In this document: in pieces, positions 15,242-23,780 of the stretch
How the letters are laid out: every line of letters begins with the position of its first letter
How positions within the stretch are numbered: position 1 is the stretch's first letter
Assembly: GCA_030824575.1 (NCBI GenBank)
Contig: JAVBXL010000179.1
Coordinates: 1 to 34,559 of the forward strand
Length of the DNA stretch: 34,559 nt
Source of the DNA: a bacterium
Lineage (GTDB): Bacteria; Pseudomonadota; Alphaproteobacteria; Sphingomonadales; Sphingomonadaceae
Reading direction: 5' to 3'
The notes under the pieces: model-generated
Database searches by the model: none
Seen by the model: the letters and a program-made list of their open reading frames with translations, nothing else
What the model was told of the DNA's origin: nothing
Program-made: the position numbers and the translations under genes

Positions 15242-16420
15242 TTATGGAACCGGGCTGGATCGCGGGGCCAGCCCCTGGGCGCGCTGGCGGATGACGCGCA
15301 GGTAGGTGTCGACCAGCGCCTGGTTGACCTGATCCCAGCCATTACGCTCCGCCCGTTGCTGCGCCGCTGCGCCCGCGGCCTGCCGCGCGCCGTCATCGAT
15401 GCAATAGGCTTGCAACGCATCGGCGAAGGCGCCGATCGCGCCGGGGCGGATCAACCGCCCGGTGACGCCGTCGGTGACCAGGCTCTCGCTGCCGGTCGCG
15501 CGCGCCGCGACGGTGGGCAGGCCGCAAGCCATCGCTTCCAGCGTGACGTTGCCGAACGTCTCGGTAACCGACGGGTTGAACAGCACATCCATGCTGGCGA
15601 CCGCCCGGCCCAGATCCTGTCCCTTCTGGAACCCGGTGAAAACAGCATCGGGCAGGCGGTTCTGGAACCATTCGCGGGCCGGGCCTTCGCCTACCACCAG
15701 CACCTTATGCTGCACCTGTCGCGCGGCGAGCTGGTCGATCGCGTCGGAAAAGACGTCCAGCCCCTTTTCCATCACCAGTCGGCCGATGAAGCCGATTGCG
15801 GGCGCATCGTCCGCGATGCCCAGCGAGCGTCGCCAGTCCAGGTCGCGGCGGCCGGGATGGAAAATCTCCCGGTCGATGCCGCGGGTCCATATGCCGACAT
15901 CATAGTTCATCCGCTGGTCGCGCAGCAACTGCGCCATCGATTCGGACGGCGCGACGATGGCGTCGCAGCGGCGATAGAAGCGGCGCAGGATCGATTCGAT
16001 CAGCGGCTCCAGAAACGCCAGCCCATAATAGCGTGGATAGGTTTCGAACCGCGTATGCACCGATGCGACGGTCGGCAGCCCGCGCGCCCGCGCCCAGCTG
16101 AGCGCCCGATGGCCCAGCGGGTCGGGGCTCGACAGATGCACGACATTGGGGGCGAACGCCTTTAAATCACGGCGAACCTGCGCGGACATGCGATAGGGAA
16201 CGCGATATTCCGTGCGTCCCGGCACCGGAAATGATGGGGTGCTGACCAGGTCGCCGGCCGGATCGAAAGCGGGCGTCGCGGTGGTCGGCGAATAGACGCG
16301 CACCGCCGCCCCTTGCCGCAGCAAATAGGTCACGAAGCGATTGAGCGCCTGGTTCGCACCATCGCGCACATAATTATAATTGCCGCTGAACAGGGCAACG
16401 CGCAGGCCGGTAGCATCCAT
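15242..16420 (-). CDS. Glycosyltransferase, GT4-type
   Basis: A 392-residue GT-B fold retaining glycosyltransferase. The N-terminal Rossmann domain starts VALFSGNYNYVRDGANQALNR, with HTRFETYPRYYG near residue 122-133. The C-terminal domain shows IGFIGRLVMEKGLDVF (209-224) and the E-x7-E nucleotide-sugar motif, E287 and E295 in TETFGNVTLEAMACGLP. The pattern resembles lipid-directed mannosyl- or glucuronosyltransferases (GDP-mannose-dependent PimB/MgtA group). In sphingomonads such enzymes decorate glycosphingolipids or exopolysaccharide, but the acceptor is not readable here. It stands alone upstream of rarA and divergent to the DUF2945 gene. Confidence 0.9.
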   Translation of the reverse strand: MDATGLRVALFSGNYNYVRDGANQALNRFVTYLLRQGAAVRVYSPTTATPAFDPAGDLVSTPSFPVPGRTEYRVPYRMSAQVRRDLKAFAPNVVHLSSPDPLGHRALSWARARGLPTVASVHTRFETYPRYYGLAFLEPLIESILRRFYRRCDAIVAPSESMAQLLRDQRMNYDVGIWTRGIDREIFHPGRRDLDWRRSLGIADDAPAIGFIGRLVMEKGLDVFSDAIDQLAARQVQHKVLVVGEGPAREWFQNRLPDAVFTGFQKGQDLGRAVASMDVLFNPSVTETFGNVTLEAMACGLPTVAARATGSESLVTDGVTGRLIRPGAIGAFADALQAYCIDDGARQAAGAAAQQRAERNGWDQVNQALVDTYLRVIRQRAQGLAPRSSPVP

Positions 16421-16607
16421 CGCCGCCCCTTAGACCATAACGGGCCGTTGCGAAACCGCGGACAATCGGCGGAATAGTGCCGTTGCCAGATAAATTTACG
16501 GTGTTGCCAATGTCCGATGGAACCAGTCAAGTCACTGGGAATTATGCCAATTGTTCGTGAAGAAACCGGCCGGCGCGGCATGCGCCCACAAATGGAGAGG
16601 ATGCCCC

Positions 16608-16826
16608 ATGATCGAGACTTTCCGAAAAGGATCGCGGGTCAAGTGGAACTGGGGACAGGGCGTCGGCCGGGGGCGGATCGCGGAACGGTTCGACCGGCAT
16701 GTCGAGCGCACTATCGAAGGTTCGCTGATCCGCCGCAACGGCTCGCCACGCGATCCGGCCTATCTCATCCGATCCGACAGCGGGGGCGAAGTGCTCAAAC
16801 TGCGTTCGGAACTGAGCAACAGCTAA
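16608..16826 (+). CDS. DUF2945 family protein (Tudor-like small domain)
   Basis: A 72-residue protein of the DUF2945 or hypervirulence-associated TUDOR domain type. FRKGSRVKWNWGQGVGRGRI is the family start, T.EGSLIRRNGS..DPAYLIRSDSGGEVLKL completes a small beta-barrel. The ATG at 16608 is preceded by GAGAGG 7 bases upstream; a frame to 16551 lacks this. The function is unknown; the family often sits with stress or DNA-related genes. The MOSC gene follows 47 bp downstream on the same strand. Confidence 0.87.
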   Translation: MIETFRKGSRVKWNWGQGVGRGRIAERFDRHVERTIEGSLIRRNGSPRDPAYLIRSDSGGEVLKLRSELSNS

Positions 16827-16873
16827 CGCCTCTTATCTTCAACCGGCCATCGCATCGGGCCTGCGATCATGGC

Positions 16874-17539
16874 ATGATGGTCGATATGACGACGCCCTTC
16901 ATGACCATCGACGCGTTGCTTGTCGGCACGCCCGCACCCTTTCGCGACGCCGATTATAGCGCCATCGCCAAGCAACCTGTCGCCGGCCCGGTGCGCATCT
17001 CCTGGGACGGGTTCGAACGCGATGCCGTCGCCGACCCCATCCATCATGGTGGCTGGGACAAGGCGATCCACCTCTATCCGCAGGATCATTATGACTGGTG
17101 GCGGGCACGCAAGCCCGACCAGCCTTTGCTCGATGCGCCTGGTGCCTTTGGCGAGAATATCGCGTCGCGGGGAATGACTGAAGCGGACATCTGTCTGGGC
17201 GATCGTTTCTCGCTCGGCAGCGCGATTGTGGAAGTCAGTCACGGCCGCCAGCCCTGCTGGAAGCTCGACCATCGCTTCGGCGCGCGCGACGTGATGGCGA
17301 CCATCGTCAAGACCGGCCGCAGCGGTCTCTATTTCCGCGTCGTCCGGCAGGGGGAAGCGGAATCCGGCACCCGCATGGAATTGCTGGAACGCCCTCTGCC
17401 CGACTGGAGCATCGCACGGATATTCCAACTGCTGATCGCCGGCGGCCACAAACGCGATCCTGACGCGGTCCGCGCTCTCGCGGACATGCCGCTGCTGGCG
17501 GAAGCCTGGCGTGAGAGGGCGCGCAAGCTGGCGGCTTGA
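16874..17539 (+). CDS. MOSC-domain protein, YiiM-like
   Basis: A 221-residue MOSC-domain protein with the architecture of E. coli YiiM, which uses molybdenum cofactor to reduce N-hydroxylated purines and other N-hydroxylated compounds. It shows DPIHHGGWDKAIHLYPQDHYDWW, GAFGENIASRGMTEADICLGDRF and the conserved cysteine in SHGRQPCWKLDHRFG that holds the cofactor sulfur or molybdenum, followed by the C-terminal 3-alpha bundle. The start is uncertain among ATG codons at 16874, 16877 and 16886; none has a strong ribosome binding site. The long upstream frame to 16517 overlaps the DUF2945 gene and is not used. Confidence 0.9.
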   Translation: MMVDMTTPFMTIDALLVGTPAPFRDADYSAIAKQPVAGPVRISWDGFERDAVADPIHHGGWDKAIHLYPQDHYDWWRARKPDQPLLDAPGAFGENIASRGMTEADICLGDRFSLGSAIVEVSHGRQPCWKLDHRFGARDVMATIVKTGRSGLYFRVVRQGEAESGTRMELLERPLPDWSIARIFQLLIAGGHKRDPDAVRALADMPLLAEAWRERARKLAA

Positions 17540-17548
17540 CGCGGCAGC

Positions 17549-17574
17549 GCTGACTACGCTCGCTGACTACGCTC
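17549..17574. repeat. 13-bp perfect tandem duplication
   Basis: GCTGACTACGCTC at 17549-17561 is repeated exactly at 17562-17574, in the gap between the MOSC gene and rnr. It looks like a recent slippage product; no function is evident. Confidence 0.85.
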
Positions 17575-17628
17575 CCATGCTGCGCCATAGCACTGGCATC
17601 GCTCGCGCCGCCTGCCTATAGCTGGTCC

Positions 17629-19986
17629 ATGGCATCGACCCCCAAGAACAAAACATCCGCCCCGGCCCGCACGCCAGCCCGTACCAAGGTCCGGCCGGCC
17701 GGCTTCCCGACCCGCGACGAGATTGTGGACTTCATCAGCAGTTCCGACCAGCCGGCCGGAAAGCGCGAGATCGCCAAGGCGTTCGGCCTCAAGGGGCAGG
17801 AAAAGATCGCGCTCAAGGCGTTGCTGAAGGATATGGCTGACGAAGGGCTGCTCGACCTTGGGCCCGCCCGCGCTTTCCACAAGATGGGCGGCGTGCCGAA
17901 GGTTACGGTGCTGCGCATCATCGATGTCGATGACACGACCCTGATCGCCACCCCCGAACGGTGGGAAGCCGAAGGCCAGCCTGCCCCCCGCCTGCGCGTG
18001 CTGGAGCGCGGAAAACGCGGTGCGCTGACTATCGGCGACCGCATCCTCGCACGCACCGAGGAAGCCGGACGTGGCTATGTCGCCCACGTCATGAAGAAGC
18101 TCGCCAAGGCCGAGGAGGAATTGCTGGGCGTGGTGGAGGTGATGGCCGACGGCAAGCTATGGCTGCGCCCGGTCGACAAACGCATCCGAAAGGACACGCC
18201 GATCAGCGACGTCGGCAACGCCAAACCGGGCGATCTGGTGCTCGCCGAACCCCATGGCCGCCCGCCGCGCATCGCTGCGCGCGTCACCGAGATTCTCGGC
18301 GATCCCTTCGCCCCGCGCAGCTTCAGCCTGATCGCGATCCATAAGCACGGTATCCCCCATGTCTTCCCGGAACGGGTGGAGGAGGAGGCGATCACTGCAT
18401 CCGCCCTGCCGCTGCATGAGGACAAGCGTGAGGATCTGCGCCACCTGCCGATCGTAGCGATCGACCCTTCCGATGCACGCGACCATGACGATGCGGTCTG
18501 GGCGACCCCGGATGACGATGAAGTCAATGCCGGCGGCTATAAGGCGATCGTCGCCATCGCCGACGTCAGCTATTATGTTCGCCCCGGCAGCGCGCTGGAC
18601 AAGGAAGCGCGCAAGCGCGGCAACAGCGTCTATTTCCCCGACCAGGTCGTGCCCATGCTGCCCCACGACCTGTCGTCCGACATGTGCTCGCTCCGTGCCG
18701 GGCAGGACCGGGCGGCGATGGCCTGCCACCTCACCATCAACGCTCAGGGCAAGGTCACCGCCTGGCGCTTCACTCGCGCGGTGATCCGCGTCGCGGCAGT
18801 GCTGGCCTATGAAGATGCGCAGGCGGCGATTGACGGCACGGAGGTAGACGCTGCCCCCACGCCCTCGCGCAAGCAGGCGGACGAGCTACTGGACGTCGCC
18901 CTGAAACCCCTCTGGGCCTGCTGGGCGTTGCTGCGCAAGGCGCGGGAGGCGCGCGATCCGCTGGCGCTCGACCTGCCCGAACGGCGCGTGGTGCTGGACG
19001 AGCATGGCAAGATCATCAGCGTCGCCGTGCGCGAACGGCTCGACGCCCATATGCTGATCGAAGATTATATGATCGCGGCGAACGTCGCGGCGGCCAAGGC
19101 GCTGGAGGCCAAGAAGGCGCCGGTCATGTACCGCGTCCATGAAGCGCCCAGCCGCGAAAAACTGGTCGCACTCAAGGACTATCTCGCCACCTTCGATATG
19201 GATTTCGCGCTAGGCCAGGTGATCCGTCCCTCCACCTTCAACGCCCTGATCCGCAAAATCGCCGAGGCGGAGGAGAAGGAGCAGATCATGGTCCAGATTC
19301 TGCGCAGCCAGACCCAGGCCTATTATGCGCCGCAGAATATGGGCCATTTCGGGCTGGCGCTGGGCAGCTACGCGCATTTTACCTCACCTATCCGCCGCTA
19401 TGCCGACCTGCTGGTGCATCGCGCCCTGGTCGGCGCACACAGCCTGGAACTGCCCGTACCAAAGGGCGGGACGATCCCCGACCGCACTGCGCTCAGCCAG
19501 GATGATTATGAGAATATGGGCCGGGTCGGCGAACTCATTTCCGGCCATGAACGCCGCGCGATGGAGGCGGAGCGCGACACGGTTGACCGTTATGTCGCCG
19601 CCTTCCTGTCCGCCCATGTCGGCGAAATCGTGAAGGCGCGCATCACCGGCGTCCAGAATTTCGGCTTCTTCGCCACGGTCGACGGACTGGGGGGTGACGG
19701 CCTGGTGCCTGTTTCCACCATGGGCGGCGAATATTTCCACTATGACGAAGCGGGCAAGGCGTTGCAGGGGGCCGATAGTGGCGATCGCTACACCGTCGGA
19801 CAGCGGCTGGAACTAAGGCTGGCGGAGGCCGATCCCATCAACGGATCGCTGCGTTTCGAACTGCCTGATAGTCCCGCGCCCCGCGGCGGCCCGATGAAGC
19901 GCGACCGCACGCGTCCCGGCACCCATCGCGGGCGGCCGATGAATATCCGCCACCAGGGCGCAAAACGCGGCAAGCATAAGCGGTAA
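17629..19986 (+). CDS. rnr: Ribonuclease R
   Basis: A 785-residue processive 3'-5' exoribonuclease of the RNB family. A basic, Ala/Pro-rich N-terminus leads to a winged-helix region (about 27-90), cold-shock domains (about 90-260), the RNB catalytic domain and a C-terminal S1 domain (about 670-755) with a lysine/arginine tail. The catalytic motif is IDPSDARDHDDAV (278-290), with Asp279, Asp285, Asp287 and Asp288 aligned to E. coli RNase II Asp201, 207, 209 and 210. LGSYAHFTSPIRRYADLLVHR is the signature near the domain end. The ability to degrade structured RNA is a family property. It is a single gene converging on the usp gene with a 9-bp gap. Confidence 0.96.
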   Translation: MASTPKNKTSAPARTPARTKVRPAGFPTRDEIVDFISSSDQPAGKREIAKAFGLKGQEKIALKALLKDMADEGLLDLGPARAFHKMGGVPKVTVLRIIDVDDTTLIATPERWEAEGQPAPRLRVLERGKRGALTIGDRILARTEEAGRGYVAHVMKKLAKAEEELLGVVEVMADGKLWLRPVDKRIRKDTPISDVGNAKPGDLVLAEPHGRPPRIAARVTEILGDPFAPRSFSLIAIHKHGIPHVFPERVEEEAITASALPLHEDKREDLRHLPIVAIDPSDARDHDDAVWATPDDDEVNAGGYKAIVAIADVSYYVRPGSALDKEARKRGNSVYFPDQVVPMLPHDLSSDMCSLRAGQDRAAMACHLTINAQGKVTAWRFTRAVIRVAAVLAYEDAQAAIDGTEVDAAPTPSRKQADELLDVALKPLWACWALLRKAREARDPLALDLPERRVVLDEHGKIISVAVRERLDAHMLIEDYMIAANVAAAKALEAKKAPVMYRVHEAPSREKLVALKDYLATFDMDFALGQVIRPSTFNALIRKIAEAEEKEQIMVQILRSQTQAYYAPQNMGHFGLALGSYAHFTSPIRRYADLLVHRALVGAHSLELPVPKGGTIPDRTALSQDDYENMGRVGELISGHERRAMEAERDTVDRYVAAFLSAHVGEIVKARITGVQNFGFFATVDGLGGDGLVPVSTMGGEYFHYDEAGKALQGADSGDRYTVGQRLELRLAEADPINGSLRFELPDSPAPRGGPMKRDRTRPGTHRGRPMNIRHQGAKRGKHKR

Positions 19987-19995
19987 TATCGACGA

Positions 19996-20451
19996 TCAAC
20001 TCAACCGGTCGATCGCCTCGCTATCCAGCCCGCCCGGAATAATCATGAGCGGGCAGGGCAGCTTGCCCGCGTCCGCGCCTGCAAAATGCGTCACCAGTTT
20101 CCCCGGATTGCCGCTCGCCGCAGCGCCCAGCACCAACGCGGCGACATCGTCCATCTCGTCCAATGTGCCGCGCACCACGGTCACGGCGTCGCCCTGGCGC
20201 ACGGTGATGCTGGGACGGATGCCCGATTCATCGGTCAGCGTGCCGGCTGCGCTGGTCACCAGCGCCTCGGCGCGTTGCAGCGCCTCGTCCTCCATCGTGG
20301 CCTGGACGCCGCCCCATTGCACGAACTCGGCCGGCGGGATCAACGCCAGGATGCGGACCGCGCCGCCGGTCTTGGCTGCGCGCCGCGCCGCGAAGCGCAA
20401 CGCGGTTTCCGCTTCTGGCGATTCGTCCACGACGACCAGATATGTCCGCAC
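19996..20451 (-). CDS. Universal stress protein (UspA family)
   Basis: A 151-residue single Usp domain. TYLVVVDESPEAETALRFAARRA (residues 3-25) is the first strand and helix with the conserved Asp, and the last part, ALVLGAAASGNPGKLVTHFAG...CPLMIIPG, is at the ATP-loop position, though the usual GxxGx9G(S/T) spacing is not exact, so nucleotide binding is uncertain. The start codon is GTG at 20451. It is a stand-alone gene facing away from pdhC; the 185-bp gap between them must contain both promoters. Confidence 0.88.
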   Translation of the reverse strand: MRTYLVVVDESPEAETALRFAARRAAKTGGAVRILALIPPAEFVQWGGVQATMEDEALQRAEALVTSAAGTLTDESGIRPSITVRQGDAVTVVRGTLDEMDDVAALVLGAAASGNPGKLVTHFAGADAGKLPCPLMIIPGGLDSEAIDRLS

Positions 20452-20636
20452 TTCTTATCGCCCCTCGCATGCAATTAATGGAGCGGGCTATCGGTAAAAG
20501 CGCCCAACTAACCATAAGGGTGAAATGTGATGGATAAAAGCCTCTCTGGCAAGGCGTCGCTTGACCGATCCGGCGAATGGGTGAAAACGGGCATCAAAAT
20601 GACCAAAGCCGTAAAGCCAAGAAGAGGCCCGAAAGC

Positions 20637-21941
20637 ATGAGCAAGACGATCCAGATGCCCGCATTGTCCCCGACCATGGAGGAAGGGACGCTGGCCAAAT
20701 GGCTGGTCAAGGAGGGCGATACGGTATTGTCCGGCGATCTGCTGGCGGAGATCGAGACTGACAAGGCGACGATGGAATTCGAAGCGGTCGATGAGGGCGT
20801 GATCGCCAAGATCCTGATCGCCGAAGGGTCCGAAGGCGTGAAGGTCGGCACCGTGATCGCCATCATCGCCGAAGAGGGCGAAGATGCCGCGACCGTCGCC
20901 GCTGGCGGCGCCAAGGCGGACGCCGCGCCCGCGCCCAAGGCCGACCCCGTTCCCGCCAAGGCCGAAGCCGCAGCCGCCCCCAAGGCGGACGCCGCACCCG
21001 CGCCTAGGGCTGAGGCCGCCGCGCCCAAGCCTGCGATTGCATCGGACGATCGCGTGAAGGCCAGCCCGCTTGCGCGCCGCCTGGCGCAGGCCAAGGGCGT
21101 CGATCTGGCCAGCATCACCGGCACCGGCACCAACGGCCGCATCGTCAAGGCCGATATCGAAGGCGCACAGCCCGGCGCCGCTGCGCCTGTCGCTACCGCC
21201 GCCGCGCCTATTGCTCCCGCACCTGTCGCTGCCGCCGCGCAGGATTTCGGCATCCCGCACGAAGTTGTCAAACTGAGCGGTATGCGCAAAACGATCGCGC
21301 GCCGCCTGACCGAATCCAAGCAGCAGGTGCCGCACATCTACCTGACTGTCGATATCCAGCTCGACAAGCTGCTCAAGCTGCGCGGCGAACTCAACGCCGG
21401 TCTGTCCAGCCGCAACGTGAAACTGTCGGTCAACGACCTGCTCATCAAGGCGCTGGGCGTCGCGCTGGTGGAGGTGCCCGAATGTAATGTGCAGTTCGCC
21501 GGCGACCAGATGCTGCAATTCCAGCGCGCCGACATCAGTGTTGCTGTGTCGATCCCCGGCGGCCTCATCACCCCGATCATCACCGACGCGGGCGGCAAAG
21601 GCGTCGCCGCCATTTCCAACGCGATGAAGGATCTGGCCAGCCGCGCCAAGGACGGCAAGTTGAAGCCCGAGGAGTATCAGGGCGGCACCGCATCGCTGTC
21701 CAACATGGGCATGTTCGGCATCAAGCAGTTCGAAGCCGTCATCAACCCGCCCCAGGCGATGATCATGGCGATCGGTGCTGGTGAAAAGCGGCCCTTCGTG
21801 GTGGATGACTCGCTCCAGATTGCGACCGTCATGTCGGCGACCGGCAGCTTCGACCATCGCGCGATCGATGGCGCAGACGGCGCGCGCCTGATGAAGGCGT
21901 TCCGCGAACTGGTTGAAAACCCCATCGGTATGCTGGCCTGA
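20637..21941 (+). CDS. pdhC: Pyruvate dehydrogenase E2, dihydrolipoamide acetyltransferase
   Basis: A 434-residue E2 core of the pyruvate dehydrogenase complex. Residues 1-78 are the lipoyl domain ([13 protein letters not shown], lipoyl lysine K43 in [10 protein letters not shown]). An Ala/Pro linker follows, then the peripheral subunit-binding domain ([19 protein letters not shown], near 142-160, and [15 protein letters not shown]). The catalytic domain ends with [15 protein letters not shown], holding the active-site His and Asp. MPALSPTM marks pyruvate-type rather than 2-oxoglutarate-type E2. The ATG at 20637 is preceded by AGAGG; the upstream in-frame ATG at 20577 is unlikely. E1 genes are not next to it. 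Its stop overlaps the thioesterase start. Confidence 0.95.
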   Translation: MSKTIQMPALSPTMEEGTLAKWLVKEGDTVLSGDLLAEIETDKATMEFEAVDEGVIAKILIAEGSEGVKVGTVIAIIAEEGEDAATVAAGGAKADAAPAPKADPVPAKAEAAAAPKADAAPAPRAEAAAPKPAIASDDRVKASPLARRLAQAKGVDLASITGTGTNGRIVKADIEGAQPGAAAPVATAAAPIAPAPVAAAAQDFGIPHEVVKLSGMRKTIARRLTESKQQVPHIYLTVDIQLDKLLKLRGELNAGLSSRNVKLSVNDLLIKALGVALVEVPECNVQFAGDQMLQFQRADISVAVSIPGGLITPIITDAGGKGVAAISNAMKDLASRAKDGKLKPEEYQGGTASLSNMGMFGIKQFEAVINPPQAMIMAIGAGEKRPFVVDDSLQIATVMSATGSFDHRAIDGADGARLMKAFRELVENPIGMLA

Positions 21942-22360
21942 TGCCCTATGCTGACGAAACCCCGCCGGATATCAGCCCGGCGGTCCGGGTCATCGCCATG
22001 CCGACCGACACCAATCCTTATGGGGATATTTTCGGCGGCTGGTTGATGAGTGTGATGGACTCGGCGGCCGGATCGGTCGCCGCCCGGCACAGCCATGGCC
22101 GCGCCGTGACCATCGCGGTGGAGGGGATGACCTTCCTCCGCCCGGTTGTGGTCGGCGACGAGGTTTCGGTTTTTGCAACGCTCAAATCCGTCGGGCGCAC
22201 GTCGATGAAGATCTATGTAGAAGCGTGGCGTCGCGCCCGGCATGACGACCGGTCCTATCGCGTGACCCATGCGACCTTCAGCTTCGTGGCGATCGGAGAG
22301 GATCGTCAGCCCCGTTCCGTGCCGCCCCTGCCGGGCGAGTCAAACAATCAAGACAAGTAA
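21941..22360 (+). CDS. Acyl-CoA thioesterase, hotdog fold (YciA type)
   Basis: A 139-residue hotdog thioesterase. AMPTDTNPYGDIFGGWLMSVMD (residues 19-40) has the Asn and Asp found at the active site of the YciA/BACH group, followed by VTIAVEGMTFLRPVVVGDEVSVFA. The group hydrolyses medium and short acyl-CoAs and is often regulated by CoA. The ATG overlaps the TGA of pdhC (TGATG), so it is translated together with the E2 subunit, and lpdA follows 12 bp later. The position suggests control of acetyl-CoA or acyl-CoA output of the dehydrogenase complex, which is an inference. Confidence 0.9.
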   Translation: MPYADETPPDISPAVRVIAMPTDTNPYGDIFGGWLMSVMDSAAGSVAARHSHGRAVTIAVEGMTFLRPVVVGDEVSVFATLKSVGRTSMKIYVEAWRRARHDDRSYRVTHATFSFVAIGEDRQPRSVPPLPGESNNQDK

Positions 22361-22372
22361 GCGAGAATGACA

Positions 22373-23767
22373 ATGGCTGAGAATTACGATGTCATCGTTC
22401 TGGGCTCCGGCCCCGGCGGCTATGTCGCCGCGATCCGTTCCGCCCAGTTGGGCCTCAAGACCGCAATCGTCGAGCGCGAAAATCTGGGCGGCATATGCCT
22501 CAACTGGGGCTGCATCCCGACCAAGGCGCTGCTGCGGTCGGCCGAAATCTTCCATTACATGCAGCATGCCAAGGATTATGGTCTCGCCGCCGACAACATC
22601 ACCGCCGACATCGAAGCCGTGGTGAAGCGTTCGCGCGGCGTCGCCAAGCAGCTTAATCAGGGCGTCACGCATCTGATGAAGAAGAACAAGATCGCCGTCC
22701 ATATGGGCGACGGCAAGTTGCTGGGCAAAGGCAAGCTGTCCGTCACCAAGGATGGCAAGACCGAAGAACTGACCGCCAAGAACATCATCGTCGCCACCGG
22801 CGCACGCGCCCGCGACCTGCCCTTTGCCAAGGCGGACGGCAAGCGGGTGTGGACCTATCGCCATGCCATGACCCCGGCGGAAATGCCGACCAAGCTGCTG
22901 GTCATCGGATCAGGGGCGATCGGCATCGAATTTGCCAGCTTCTATAACGACATGGGCGCGGACGTGACCGTAGTCGAGATGATGGACCGCGTCGTCCCGG
23001 TCGAGGATGCCGATGTCTCCGCTTTCCTTGAAAAGGCGCTCAAGAAGCAGGGCATGACCATCATGACCGGCGCAGGCGTCGAAACGCTGGACGTCGGCGC
23101 GAACGGGGTGAAGGCCGCGATCAAGGGCAAGGACGGCAAGGTGGTGCATGGCGAATACAGCCATGTCATCGTCGCCGTTGGCATCGTCCCCAATACCGAG
23201 AATATCGGTCTGGAAGAGCTGGGCATCAAGGCCGAGCGCGGCCATATCGTCACCGACCCGACCTGCAAGACCAATGTCGATGGCATCTGGGCGATCGGCG
23301 ACGTGACCGCCCCACCATGGTTGGCGCATAAAGCCAGCCATGAAGGCGTGATCGTGGCCGAAGCCATCGCGGGCAAGCATCCCCACGCCATGGACGTGCG
23401 CAACATTCCTGGCTGCACCTATTGCCACCCGCAGATCGCCAGCGTCGGCCTGACCGAAGCCAAGGCGAAGGAAGCCGGTTACGAGGTGAAGGTCGGCATG
23501 TTCCCCTTCATCGGCAATGGCAAGGCGATCGCACTGGGTGAGGCGGAGGGCTTCACCAAGACGGTCTTCGACGCCAAGACCGGCGAATTGCTGGGCGCAC
23601 ACATGATCGGCGCGGAAGTGACCGAGATGATCCAGGGCTTCACCATCGGCAAAACGCTGGAGACGACCGAGGCGGAACTGATGCATACCGTCTTCCCGCA
23701 TCCCACCATCTCGGAATCGATGCATGAAAGCGTGCTGGCGGCTTATGGCCGAGCGCTCCATATCTGA
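22373..23767 (+). CDS. lpdA: Dihydrolipoamide dehydrogenase (E3)
   Basis: A 464-residue flavoprotein disulfide reductase that reoxidises the lipoyl group of 2-oxo acid dehydrogenases. The FAD-binding GSGPGG is at residues 11-16, the redox-active cysteines are C42 and C47 in GGICLNWGCIPTKALL, the NAD site is LVIGSGAIGIEFASFY, and the C-terminal HAHPTxSE-like motif is VFPHPTISE, giving the catalytic His-Glu pair. An ATG six bases earlier (22367) is an alternative start. It is third in the pdhC - thioesterase - lpdA operon. A strong intrinsic terminator lies just after its stop but inside the next gene. Confidence 0.96.
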   Translation: MAENYDVIVLGSGPGGYVAAIRSAQLGLKTAIVERENLGGICLNWGCIPTKALLRSAEIFHYMQHAKDYGLAADNITADIEAVVKRSRGVAKQLNQGVTHLMKKNKIAVHMGDGKLLGKGKLSVTKDGKTEELTAKNIIVATGARARDLPFAKADGKRVWTYRHAMTPAEMPTKLLVIGSGAIGIEFASFYNDMGADVTVVEMMDRVVPVEDADVSAFLEKALKKQGMTIMTGAGVETLDVGANGVKAAIKGKDGKVVHGEYSHVIVAVGIVPNTENIGLEELGIKAERGHIVTDPTCKTNVDGIWAIGDVTAPPWLAHKASHEGVIVAEAIAGKHPHAMDVRNIPGCTYCHPQIASVGLTEAKAKEAGYEVKVGMFPFIGNGKAIALGEAEGFTKTVFDAKTGELLGAHMIGAEVTEMIQGFTIGKTLETTEAELMHTVFPHPTISESMHESVLAAYGRALHI

Positions 23768-23780
23768 TCGGCGCACATCG

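Noticed and set aside
20508..21857. 449-codon frame antisense to pdhC
   Set aside because: Glycine-rich repetitive product caused by the Ala/Pro linker of E2 read backwards.
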